Positions 8,283-15,178 of a stretch of 30,124 nucleotides of DNA are shown piece after piece. Numbering within the stretch: position 1 is the stretch's first letter; each line of letters starts with the position of its first letter. Source of the stretch: Chryseobacterium sp. (GTDB lineage: Bacteria; Bacteroidota; Bacteroidia; Flavobacteriales; Weeksellaceae); contig JASLCD010000027.1 of assembly GCA_030146295.1 (NCBI GenBank), positions 1-30,124 on the forward strand. The letters are read 5' to 3'. Position numbers and translations under genes: made by a program. Under the pieces are notes generated by a model. That model was not told the origin of the DNA. It worked only from the letters and a program-made list of their open reading frames with translations, and made no database searches.

Positions 8283-8957
8283 TTAAAGGATTTCGTATCT
8301 TGTTTTGATGCTGTATTTCAGCTTGATATTTTCAATATTATCGAACGAGTAATCTACCGGAGCATCGGCCATTTCCATCTGTATATTGCTAGCTCTTCCT
8401 TTGTAAGCAGCCGGCATGATCATATCACTGGTATAATCTTCTATTTCTACAATTTCAAGAGCATTTCCGGTCTTTTTACCCATGCTTTCCAGCAAATAGT
8501 CTGCTTTTTCTTTAGCGGCTTTCAAAGCATTGATTTTTACCTTTTTTCTGAAATCTGCAATTTTAGTATTCTTTACCTCAGCAATGTTCAGGCTGCTCAC
8601 CCATTTCTGATTCAGGTCTTCAAAAATTTTACTCAGACTTGATTGGGTACCGGCTTTAAACTGATAGCTTTTAGTAAACTTGGCTGTTTTAGCATATATA
8701 TTCTGGTACATCGATTTGAACTTAATGTCTTCATTTTTTACTCCTGCATTCTTTAAAATCTCAAATAACTTTTTCTCATTATCTGCCAGATCATTTTTGT
8801 TGTCTGCTTTTATTCCGATGCTGAAGATGATTTCATCCGGTTCTATTTCCATTTCGGTAACGCCTGTTACTTCAATTGCGTTTTTCTTTACTTCCTGAGC
8901 ATTTACAAAGCTTCCAAGAGTTAAAATTCCGATTAATAAAAAATGTTTCAATTTCAT
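8283..8957 (-). CDS. SIMPL (DUF541) domain exported protein 1
   Basis: Protein of 224 residues with a signal peptide (MKLKHFLLIGILTLGSFVNAQ). The SIMPL/DUF541 fold is supported by IEVTGVTEMEIEPDEIIFSIGI at the start of the mature chain, the helix DNEKKLFEILKNAGVKNEDI, and the later IADFRKKVKINALKAAKEKA and YLLESMGKKTGNALEIVEI. These are characteristic of the BP26/OMP28-like family, periplasmic or outer-membrane proteins of uncertain function. It has its own predicted promoter (8989-8997), its own paired repeat (9025-9054) and its own terminator (8239-8270), so it is likely a single-gene unit, though read-through from SIMPL-2 is possible because no terminator lies between them. Confidence 0.92.
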   Translation of the reverse strand: MKLKHFLLIGILTLGSFVNAQEVKKNAIEVTGVTEMEIEPDEIIFSIGIKADNKNDLADNEKKLFEILKNAGVKNEDIKFKSMYQNIYAKTAKFTKSYQFKAGTQSSLSKIFEDLNQKWVSSLNIAEVKNTKIADFRKKVKINALKAAKEKADYLLESMGKKTGNALEIVEIEDYTSDMIMPAAYKGRASNIQMEMADAPVDYSFDNIENIKLKYSIKTRYEIL

Positions 8958-8988
8958 AATTTCCTGTTTTTAAATTTTTAATTCTGAT

Positions 8989-8997
8989 GTAAAATTA
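8989..8997 (-). promoter_or_regulatory. Candidate -7 element of the SIMPL-1 gene
   Basis: TAATTTTAC on the leftward strand, identical to that of the MuiA unit. It lies 27 bases from the nearer repeat of site B and 31 bases before the start codon. Confidence 0.6.
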
Positions 8998-9024
8998 CGC
9001 AGATCATCAGCCGGAATTCGGGAG

Positions 9025-9054
9025 ACTTGGTGAAACAGAGCTTTCACTTGGTGA
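9025..9054. promoter_or_regulatory. Paired direct repeat, putative LytTR-regulator site B
   Basis: ACTTGGTGA at 9025-9033 and 9046-9054, 12-base spacer. It begins only 15 bases beyond the stop of SIMPL-2. On its gene-proximal side GCCGGAATTCGGGA (9010-9023) matches 13 of 14 bases of GCCGGAAATCGGGA at site A, at the same distance. Confidence 0.8.
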
Positions 9055-9069
9055 GCCTCATGAAATACA

Positions 9070-9987
9070 TTACTTCCCTTTGTTTTTCTTCAGATCATAC
9101 TTTACGCTGAGGTTCATGATATACTGAATTCCCACTTCAGGGTCGGCATTATGAATCACCTTATCAAAACCGGTATAATCTGTTCCGTCATAATAGAAGG
9201 TCCTTGATTTTCTTTCTTCTTTTTTAATATATCTGGTATCATACCCATAGGTAACATTGGCACTTTCATAAGCGGTATAATTCTGATATTGGCTTTTGGG
9301 AAAAATATAAGTAAAACCGGATGTAGCTGCAGGGCTTCCGATAATTTCCTTCTTAAACAGTTTAAAATAGTTTTCCTTCTTTTTATCAAAGACTTTATAT
9401 GCTTCTTCGAGAAGATCTTCCTGGATCTTATCAATATCATTGTTTATATAGTCTACTTTGATGACATCATAGATCTGGAAATCTGAGGCTTCAGATATAA
9501 GTTTTTCAATCATAGCGTGCTTGTTTACCGTGATAATGATATTTTTCTTGGTTTCAAATCCGTCCATTTTCTGGGTGGCTGTCTGTGAGTCTTTATTGAT
9601 ATTATAATCATAGATTTTGGTCTGTGAGATAAAATCCACAAAAATATCATCGCCTTTGATTCCCATTGAAGATATTCTTTTGATAAAACCATTGATCCTC
9701 CTGTTAATATTTTCAATGGCAATTTTGGGAGTATCGGCTTCCTCATTCAATCCCAGAGTAATTTTATAACGATCTGCAGTTTTGTTCATTAATACTTTTA
9801 CACTGACAACCAAAGTAGAATCATTGGTGAAATAGCTGTTGGTGTTATTGAAATCAGAGAGGGGTTTTGGTGTGGAATAATCGTAGTTATTTTTGTCTCT
9901 GTAGAGCTGGTTTCCTCCGACCTGGGCCTTCAAAAGACTTAAAAAAGATGTGATGATGAGAGAAAATGTAAATGTTAGCTTTTTCAT
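9070..9987 (-). CDS. SIMPL-like (DUF541) exported protein 2
   Basis: Protein of 305 residues with a signal peptide (MKKLTFTFSLIITSFLSLLKAQ). The middle (about 60-220) resembles SIMPL proteins: VSVKVLMNKTADRYKITLGL, then IAIENINRRINGFIKRISSMGIKGDDIFVDFISQ, then the helix EDLLEEAYKVFDKKKENYFKLF. It is longer than SIMPL-1, with an extra tyrosine-rich N-terminal stretch (QLYRDKNNYDYSTPKPL) and a Tyr/Lys-rich C-terminal region. It is divergent from the histidine kinase gene, with site C and promoters for both directions in the 135-base gap. Family assignment rests on pattern and on the neighbouring SIMPL gene; function unknown. Confidence 0.78.
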   Translation of the reverse strand: MKKLTFTFSLIITSFLSLLKAQVGGNQLYRDKNNYDYSTPKPLSDFNNTNSYFTNDSTLVVSVKVLMNKTADRYKITLGLNEEADTPKIAIENINRRINGFIKRISSMGIKGDDIFVDFISQTKIYDYNINKDSQTATQKMDGFETKKNIIITVNKHAMIEKLISEASDFQIYDVIKVDYINNDIDKIQEDLLEEAYKVFDKKKENYFKLFKKEIIGSPAATSGFTYIFPKSQYQNYTAYESANVTYGYDTRYIKKEERKSRTFYYDGTDYTGFDKVIHNADPEVGIQYIMNLSVKYDLKKNKGK

Positions 9988-10014
9988 GATTTTTTAAATT
10001 TGAATTATTTTGCC

Positions 10015-10023
10015 ACAAACTTA
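10015..10023 (-). promoter_or_regulatory. Candidate -7 element of the SIMPL-2 gene
   Basis: TAAGTTTGT on the leftward strand, a full match to TAnnTTTG. It is 28 bases from the nearer repeat of site C and 27 bases before the start codon. Confidence 0.65.
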
Positions 10024-10051
10024 CTCTTACGTTCAAAGGATCAACCAGTAA

Positions 10052-10081
10052 ACTTGGTGAAAGGGAAACTTCACTTGGTGA
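10052..10081. promoter_or_regulatory. Paired direct repeat, putative LytTR-regulator site C (divergent)
   Basis: ACTTGGTGA at 10052-10060 and 10073-10081, 12-base spacer. It lies between the SIMPL-2 gene and the histidine kinase gene. The leftward -7 element is 28 bases away and the rightward one 29 bases away, so the site could act on both. Confidence 0.8.
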
Positions 10082-10087
10082 ATAGTT

Positions 10088-10118
10088 TTTGAGTACACTA
10101 TATATATGTATATCTTTG
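10088..10118 (+). promoter_or_regulatory. Candidate promoter of the histidine kinase gene
   Basis: TTTG (10088-10091), 19 bases, then TATCTTTG (10111-10118), matching the Bacteroidetes -33/-7 pattern. The start codon at 10123 is only 5 bases past the -7 element, which implies a leaderless or nearly leaderless transcript, or use of the ATG at 10129. Confidence 0.6.
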
Positions 10119-10122
10119 TTTT

Positions 10123-11916
10123 ATGAAAATGCTTAGACTTCTTACCATCTTTTTACTGATGTTTTGGGGAAACACCATGTTTTCTCAGACGGCTAATACC
10201 ACCAGCGCTGCTGTGGAAGATGTGCAGGTGGAAACAAAGAAGCTGAAAAAAGCAATGGATACCAAAAATGAGCCTGCCCAGGCAGATTCTTATTATAATA
10301 TTGGGGAAACCTTTTTCAACAGTGGAAATTTTCCGAAAAGTGAAGAGTACTACACCAAAGCTAAAAAACTATATGAAAAGCTTAATGACAAACCCAATAT
10401 TGAAAAAGCAACCCGAAGATTGGCCCAGTCTCAGGAAAAACAAAATAAAATAACACCTGCAATCAGCAATTACAGCATGGCTGCACAAATGGGCTACAGC
10501 GAAAAAAGCAAGGCGGTAAACTCTAACGACGTCGCAAGGCTTTCTTCTCCGACACCCGAACTTAAGGCAGAAGCTATTCAGAATAATATCAACTTGAGCA
10601 AAAAAGAAAACGAACAGGGTGATCTTGCGGAAAGTTACAGTCAGCTGGCAGATGTCAATCTGAGACAGAAAGATATTTCCAGTGCCGAAGAAAATCTGAA
10701 TACGGCCTACAAAATTTCTAAAAAAGAAGCTCCTCAGCAGGCATTGGCCATCAATCAGAAACTGGCAGATCTCTATGTGGAAAACAAGAATTTTGATAAA
10801 GCTATTGAAGCCAAAAAGAAGGTGCTGAGAGAAGACTTCGTTAAAGAAAATTCACAGGAAAAAGTGAATCAGATTCAGGAACTGGCGGATATTTATATTA
10901 AGAAGAATGATCCTAAAGAAGCGGTAGATCTGTTGAAAAATGCTTACGGAATTGCTTTAGAGAAAGGCCATACGCTGGAAGCTCAGAGAAGTGTAAAAAA
11001 ACTGGACAGTCTGTATGCTATTTCAGGTAATGTGGATGCATCAGTTCAGTTATACAGAGACTTTTTAGGAAAACTCCCCAATCTTGTGTCCAAAGACAGA
11101 AGCCTGGTTGATAATAAAATTCTGGAAGATACTGAACAGAGAATTTCACAGCTGGAAAAAGAAAGAGAACTTAAAGACGAGCTTATCAGAAAAAAGAACG
11201 TCTTCAATTACAGCCTGATTGGTGCTTTGATTCTGCTGACAGGCCTGATTATTTTTATTTTCAGAACCCTGAAGAAAGTTCAGACAAAGAATAAAAAAAT
11301 TGCACTTCAGTCATTACGCAGAGAGATGAATCCCCATTTTATTTTTAACAGTCTGAATAGTGTCAATCACTTTATTGCCACCAATAACGAATTGGAAGCC
11401 AATCAGTATCTGACAAAATTTTCGAAGCTGATGCGCGGTGTGATGGAAAACTCTACAGAAGATTTTATTCCGTTCCAGCAGGAGCTTGATCTTCTTCAGA
11501 ATTATCTTGCCCTTGAAAAGACACGTTTTGCAGACAAATTCGATTATGATATTGAGGTAGACGAAGATCTCAACATGCAGAATCTGCAGATTCCGGGAAT
11601 GCTGATACAGCCGTTTCTGGAAAATGCAATCTGGCACGGGCTCCGCTACAGAGCAGACAAAGGCTTTTTAAAACTGACTTTTGAGAAAGATGAACCGTAC
11701 CTGAAGATTCTTATTGAAGACAACGGGATCGGCATCGAAGAAAGTAAAAAGCAGAAAACCCAACACCAGAAAGCCAGAGAGGGAAGAGGAATGAAAAATA
11801 CCCTGGAAAGAATCCAGCTTCTAAACGCCCTTTACAAAAAGGATATTACCTGCTCTGTAAAGGATAAAGATAATAATAGCGGAGTTCTGGTGACTATAAA
11901 AATTAATATGCATTAA
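10123..11916 (+). CDS. TPR-containing sensor histidine kinase, LytS/His_kinase family
   Basis: Membrane sensor kinase of 597 residues. Order: signal peptide (about 1-22, LLTIFLLMFWGNTMFSQ); periplasmic region with repeated TPR-like helices (ADSYYNIGETFFNSGNFPKS, AESYSQLADVNLRQKDISSA, ADLYVENKNFDKAIEAKKKV, ADIYIKKNDPKEAVDLLKNA); a charged coiled coil; one membrane helix (about 364-385, NYSLIGALILLTGLIIFIF); then the kinase. The phospho-acceptor motif is LRREMNPHFIFNSLNS with His at 405, the hallmark of the PF06580 class. The ATP-binding residues follow: LENAIWHG (N501), EDNGIGI (D533-G535) and GRGMKNTLERI. Kinases of this class normally pair with LytTR regulators; the only candidate here is at 13757. 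The paired repeat at 10052 suggests autoregulation. Confidence 0.93.
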   Translation: MKMLRLLTIFLLMFWGNTMFSQTANTTSAAVEDVQVETKKLKKAMDTKNEPAQADSYYNIGETFFNSGNFPKSEEYYTKAKKLYEKLNDKPNIEKATRRLAQSQEKQNKITPAISNYSMAAQMGYSEKSKAVNSNDVARLSSPTPELKAEAIQNNINLSKKENEQGDLAESYSQLADVNLRQKDISSAEENLNTAYKISKKEAPQQALAINQKLADLYVENKNFDKAIEAKKKVLREDFVKENSQEKVNQIQELADIYIKKNDPKEAVDLLKNAYGIALEKGHTLEAQRSVKKLDSLYAISGNVDASVQLYRDFLGKLPNLVSKDRSLVDNKILEDTEQRISQLEKERELKDELIRKKNVFNYSLIGALILLTGLIIFIFRTLKKVQTKNKKIALQSLRREMNPHFIFNSLNSVNHFIATNNELEANQYLTKFSKLMRGVMENSTEDFIPFQQELDLLQNYLALEKTRFADKFDYDIEVDEDLNMQNLQIPGMLIQPFLENAIWHGLRYRADKGFLKLTFEKDEPYLKILIEDNGIGIEESKKQKTQHQKAREGRGMKNTLERIQLLNALYKKDITCSVKDKDNNSGVLVTIKINMH

Positions 11917-11969
11917 TCCAAATTAAGATTAATATTTTATCGTTGATAATCACTTATTAAACAGATTAT

Positions 11970-12323
11970 TTATTTGATGTATTTTTTCCTCAAAGCAGAA
12001 AAGTTGTTTTTAATATAGTCAAGTTCATAATGAGATGGAATGATCTCTGTTCCTGAAGTATTGATAAAACCATAACTTCCCGTTATGTTTTTTACCAATG
12101 CCAGATCAACAGAATATTCTCCAAACCTGTTGATTTTTGAATATACGGGCTGAACGATCACTTTCCCGCTTGTATCCGAAATACCATAAGTTCCTGAATT
12201 GGTTTTTGTAAGTCTCCAGTTCTTATTGATCTTGCTGATATCCTGCCTTTCGGATGTTTTTACCTGTGAAAAAGAAAAGCTGAATACAGCCATACAGGTA
12301 AGAATAAGAAGTTTTGCTTTCAT
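11970..12323 (-). CDS. Exported WG-repeat protein
   Basis: Small protein of 117 residues. The start is placed at ATG 12323, giving a proper signal peptide (MKAKLLILTCMAVFSFSFSQ); the longer open frame to 12401 adds an unlikely leader. The mature part contains two WG-like beta repeats: GTYGISDTSGKVIVQPVYSK and GSYGFINTSGTEIIPSHYEL. WG repeats occur in secreted or periplasmic Bacteroidetes proteins of unknown role. It is convergent with the histidine kinase gene and separates it from the response regulator. No promoter matching the TAnnTTTG pattern was found. Confidence 0.8.
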   Translation of the reverse strand: MKAKLLILTCMAVFSFSFSQVKTSERQDISKINKNWRLTKTNSGTYGISDTSGKVIVQPVYSKINRFGEYSVDLALVKNITGSYGFINTSGTEIIPSHYELDYIKNNFSALRKKYIK

Positions 12324-12537
12324 ATTATGATTTGAGTTATCTATGATTATCGGTTTATGAATGTCTAAATTAATAAAAAAATACAATCCATTGATCAGCA
12401 TGCTAATTTTATAAGTTTATTATCAACTGATAGGGATTTTACCTTTCCACGAATTTCTCAGCTGCTGTCTGCTGCCTGAAAATTCTGTAACCATTTTGAA
12501 ACAGGAATTGTCTTAACAGATAAAACCATAACCCAAA

Positions 12538-13236
12538 ATGACTACAAACACTAAAACAGCCAGACTCGCGGGATTTTTTTATCTCATTGTAATAGTAACC
12601 GGATTGTTCAGTTTGATGTATGTTCCGTCAAAACTGATTAATTGGGAAGACCCCGCTTTAACCTTTCAGAATATTTCCTCTTCAGAACAATTGTTCAGAC
12701 TAAGCATTGCAAGCAGTCTCATTTGTTATATAGCTTTTACCGTACTCCCTCTGACGTTATATCAACTGCTGAAAAATGTTAACGGTAATTATGCTAAGCT
12801 GATGGTAATTCTCGCTCTGATCAGTATTCCTATTTCTTTTCTCAACCTGCAAAGTAAACTGTCTGTCCTTACTATTGTTGAGGAAACTGATTATCTAAAA
12901 GCATTTGACAGAAAGCAGCTGCAGGCTCAGGTGATGTTTCTGTTGAGTAATTATAATAAAGGACTTTTAATAGCACAGGTATTCTGGGGATTATGGCTTT
13001 TCCCTTTTGGGTATCTGGTATGGAAATCGGGGTTTTTACCTAAGATTTTAGGCATTTTCTTAATGCTTGGCTGTTTTGGCTATTTACTGAATGTCTTCGG
13101 ACGGACCACCATTTTTCATTTTTCTGAATATGCTGTATCAGATTATATAACAATGCCGGCAACAATAGGAGAGATAGGCATTTGCCTATGGATGCTGCTG
13201 GTGGGAGTACGGAGTAAAAATGTAAACCAAAATTAG
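12538..13236 (+). CDS. DUF4386 family membrane protein
   Basis: Integral membrane protein of 232 residues with about six hydrophobic helices, for example AGFFYLIVIVTGLFSLMYV, ICYIAFTVLPLTLYQLL, KLMVILALISIPISFL and ILGIFLMLGCFGYLLNVF. The opening KTARLAGFFYLIVIVTG and the segment FWGLWLFPFGYLVWKSGFLPKILGIFL are typical of DUF4386. Function is not known. The next membrane protein starts 5 bases after its stop, so they are very likely co-transcribed. The 136 bases upstream show no clear promoter. Confidence 0.87.
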   Translation: MTTNTKTARLAGFFYLIVIVTGLFSLMYVPSKLINWEDPALTFQNISSSEQLFRLSIASSLICYIAFTVLPLTLYQLLKNVNGNYAKLMVILALISIPISFLNLQSKLSVLTIVEETDYLKAFDRKQLQAQVMFLLSNYNKGLLIAQVFWGLWLFPFGYLVWKSGFLPKILGIFLMLGCFGYLLNVFGRTTIFHFSEYAVSDYITMPATIGEIGICLWMLLVGVRSKNVNQN

Positions 13237-13241
13237 AAACC

Positions 13242-13658
13242 ATGAACAATTCTACAAAATTTGAAGATATTCCCGTCAATATCAGGATTATCCTTGCAGG
13301 GCTATGGACTTCGGTTACCCTGTGCTACTTATATGGAGATTATTTTGAACTGTACACCCCGGGAAAGGCAAGTGGTCTTGTAAAAGGAAACCATCTGTTG
13401 GATTCTCCTGCCAAATTATTGCTGGCCTCAGTCGTTCTGGCGATTCCTGCTGTAATGGTATTTCTCTCTCTGATCCTGAAGCCGGTGATCAACAGGATAA
13501 TCAATATCATCTTTGGTACATTTTTTACTGTAGTTATGCTGTTGATCGGTATTACTTCTTTCGCCGACTGGTATTGGTTTTACACTTTTCTGGCCATAGT
13601 AGAATGTGTAATAACAATATTGATCGTTAGATATGCCTGGTGCTGGAAAAAAGTATAG
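13242..13658 (+). CDS. Small four-helix membrane protein, probably DUF6326 family
   Basis: Protein of 138 residues with four membrane helices: IILAGLWTSVTLCYLYGDYF, LLLASVVLAIPAVMVFLSLI, INIIFGTFFTVVMLLIGITS and FYTFLAIVECVITILIVRYA. The combination LWTSVTLCYLYGDYFELYTPGK after the first helix is what I recall from proteins labelled DUF6326; the family name is tentative. It starts 5 bases after the DUF4386 gene and presumably shares its transcript. A 98-base gap separates it from the response regulator, so membership of the two-component system unit is uncertain. Confidence 0.75.
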   Translation: MNNSTKFEDIPVNIRIILAGLWTSVTLCYLYGDYFELYTPGKASGLVKGNHLLDSPAKLLLASVVLAIPAVMVFLSLILKPVINRIINIIFGTFFTVVMLLIGITSFADWYWFYTFLAIVECVITILIVRYAWCWKKV

Positions 13659-13686
13659 CCTTCACAGTAATGTGGATCGGGTAAGA

Positions 13687-13717
13687 TTGTAAGGTTAACT
13701 AAATATTCCTAATTTGC
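13687..13717 (+). promoter_or_regulatory. Possible promoter of the response regulator gene
   Basis: TTG (13687-13689), 20 bases, then TAATTTGC (13710-13717). The -7 element is one base short of the TAnnTTTG spacing. The start codon is 40 bases further. No ACTTGGTGA repeat is present here. Confidence 0.3.
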
Positions 13718-13756
13718 ACCAGCAAGCTATTACCCGCCACCTAATATCTAACATCA

Positions 13757-14491
13757 ATGAAAATAAAAGCTGTAATTGTAGATGATGAACTCATAGCAAG
13801 AGAAGTTTTACGAAGCTATCTTACTAAGTATTGTCCGCAGGTAGAAATTCTTGGGGAAGCTGAAAATAGTAAAGAAGCGGTCCCGTTCATTGCAGAAAAG
13901 CAACCCCAGCTGGTTTTTCTCGATGTGGAAATGCCATATGGAAATGCTTTTGACGTTCTGGAAGCAACCAAAGAGTTCTCCTATGAAACCATTTTCATCA
14001 CCGCATTTTCACAATACTCTTTACAGGCTTTAAATAAATCAGCAAGTTATTATATCTTAAAACCTATTGATATTCAGGAGCTGATTCTTGCGGTCAATAA
14101 AGTGGGTGAAAGTCTTGAGAAAAAAGAAGAGCTCAACCGAAATAAAATTCTCCTTGAAAATCTGAAGTTAAAACCCGAAAAGCAACAGCTGATTCTTCCT
14201 ACCTTACAAGGATTTGATGTTGTGAAAACCGAAGATATTGTCAGGTTACAGGCAGATGGAAACTTTACACAGGTTTATCTTACTGATGGCTCCAAAAAAA
14301 TGGTCTGCAGATTTTTGAAACATTTTGATGACCTTCTGGAAAGTCCGTTTGTGCGGGTTCACCGTTCCCATATTATCAATACAGGGTTTGTGAAATCATA
14401 TCATAAAAGTGGGACGGTAATGCTGGCTGACGATACTGAAATTGAGGTTTCAGGAAGTTTTAAAGACAATTTTCTGAAAGTATTTTCGTAG
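13757..14491 (+). CDS. LytTR-family response regulator
   Basis: Cytosolic transcription regulator of 244 residues. The receiver domain (1 to about 120) shows the acidic pair D9-D10 (VIVDDE), the phospho-acceptor D56 (VFLDVEMP), the conserved Thr in IFITAF and the Lys in YILKPID. The C-terminal part (about 139-242) is a LytTR DNA-binding domain: VKTEDIVRLQADGNFTQVYL, then RFLKHFDDLLESPFVRVHRS and HIINTGFVKSY are diagnostic. The natural partner is the PF06580 kinase at 10123, separated from it by three other genes. LytTR proteins bind 9-bp direct repeats with 12-13 bp spacers, matching the three sites at 8190, 9025 and 10052, so it is the best candidate for their regulator. Confidence 0.94.
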   Translation: MKIKAVIVDDELIAREVLRSYLTKYCPQVEILGEAENSKEAVPFIAEKQPQLVFLDVEMPYGNAFDVLEATKEFSYETIFITAFSQYSLQALNKSASYYILKPIDIQELILAVNKVGESLEKKEELNRNKILLENLKLKPEKQQLILPTLQGFDVVKTEDIVRLQADGNFTQVYLTDGSKKMVCRFLKHFDDLLESPFVRVHRSHIINTGFVKSYHKSGTVMLADDTEIEVSGSFKDNFLKVFS

Positions 14492-14497
14492 AATTTA

Positions 14498-14530
14498 TTG
14501 TTCCTTAACAGCTTTAAGGCATTATTTTTG
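14498..14530 (+). promoter_or_regulatory. Candidate promoter of the lipocalin gene
   Basis: TTG (14498-14500), 22 bases, TATTTTTG (14523-14530), a full TAnnTTTG match; start codon 37 bases downstream. The weak hairpin CCTTAA/TTAAGG at 14503-14519 inside it could be a terminator of the preceding gene. Confidence 0.45.
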
Positions 14531-14566
14531 AAGTTTTTGTAAGAACCACACAAAAATATTCCCGTC

Positions 14567-15109
14567 ATGAAAACCATTCATAAAATCATACTTCCCGTTT
14601 CGTTGGGGGCATTGGGACTTATTGTTTTCAACTCCTATTCTGTCAGAATTCCCAGAGGAGCCTCTGCAGTAAAGAATTTTGATATTAAAAAATACCTTGG
14701 CAGATGGTACGAAATTGCCCGCTTCGATTACAGATTCGAAAAAAATATGGATAATGTCACTGCAGAATATTCAGAAAATCCTGATGGATCTGTTCAGGTT
14801 AAAAATAAAGGGTATGATTACATCAAAAAAGTCTGGAACGAATCAATTGGTGAAGCAAAATTTGTAAAAGACACCACAGAAGCCCGTCTGAAAGTCTCTT
14901 TTTTTAAACCAATCTGGGCTGGCTATAACGTTATAGATATTGATGAAGACTATCAATATGCGCTTGTAGCCGGAAGCAGTTTAAAATATTTATGGATTCT
15001 TTCCCGTACAACCAATATTCCTGAAAGCATCCGCCAGCGTTTCCTTCAAAAAGCAAAAAAAATCGGTTATGATACCAATGAACTGATCTGGGTAAAGCAT
15101 AATCAATAA
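14567..15109 (+). CDS. Blc-type lipocalin
   Basis: Lipocalin of 180 residues, closest in pattern to E. coli Blc, an outer-membrane lipid-binding protein. The signature G-x-W lies in KYLGRWYEIARFDYRFEK. Other family blocks are VTAEYSENPDGSVQVKNKGY, LKVSFFKPIWAGYNVIDID, YALVAGSSLKYLWILSRT and the C-terminal LIWVKH. The N-terminus is hydrophobic (IILPVSLGALGLIVF), but where Blc has its lipid-modified Cys this protein reads FNSYSVRIPRG, with no Cys. It is therefore either a cleaved or N-terminally anchored protein rather than a lipoprotein. It appears to be a single-gene unit. Confidence 0.93.
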   Translation: MKTIHKIILPVSLGALGLIVFNSYSVRIPRGASAVKNFDIKKYLGRWYEIARFDYRFEKNMDNVTAEYSENPDGSVQVKNKGYDYIKKVWNESIGEAKFVKDTTEARLKVSFFKPIWAGYNVIDIDEDYQYALVAGSSLKYLWILSRTTNIPESIRQRFLQKAKKIGYDTNELIWVKHNQ

Positions 15110-15120
15110 AAAAAGGTAAA

Positions 15121-15172
15121 AGGGCAAAACCGCAAAAGGCCGATAGGCTTCAGTGATTTGCAAAATTGCCCT
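15121..15172. terminator. Long hairpin between convergent genes
   Basis: AGGGCAA (15121-15127) pairs with TTGCCCT (15166-15172), with inner GCAAA/TTTGC pairing and a loop that may fold further. A-rich left and T-rich right flanks suggest a bidirectional terminator for the lipocalin gene and the leftward gene at 15179. Confidence 0.6.
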
Positions 15173-15178
15173 CTCTCT

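Noticed and set aside
10088..10118. Assigning site C only to the kinase gene
   Set aside because: The orientation and the 28-base spacing match the other two leftward promoters, so the SIMPL-2 gene is the more likely main target; the kinase may share it.
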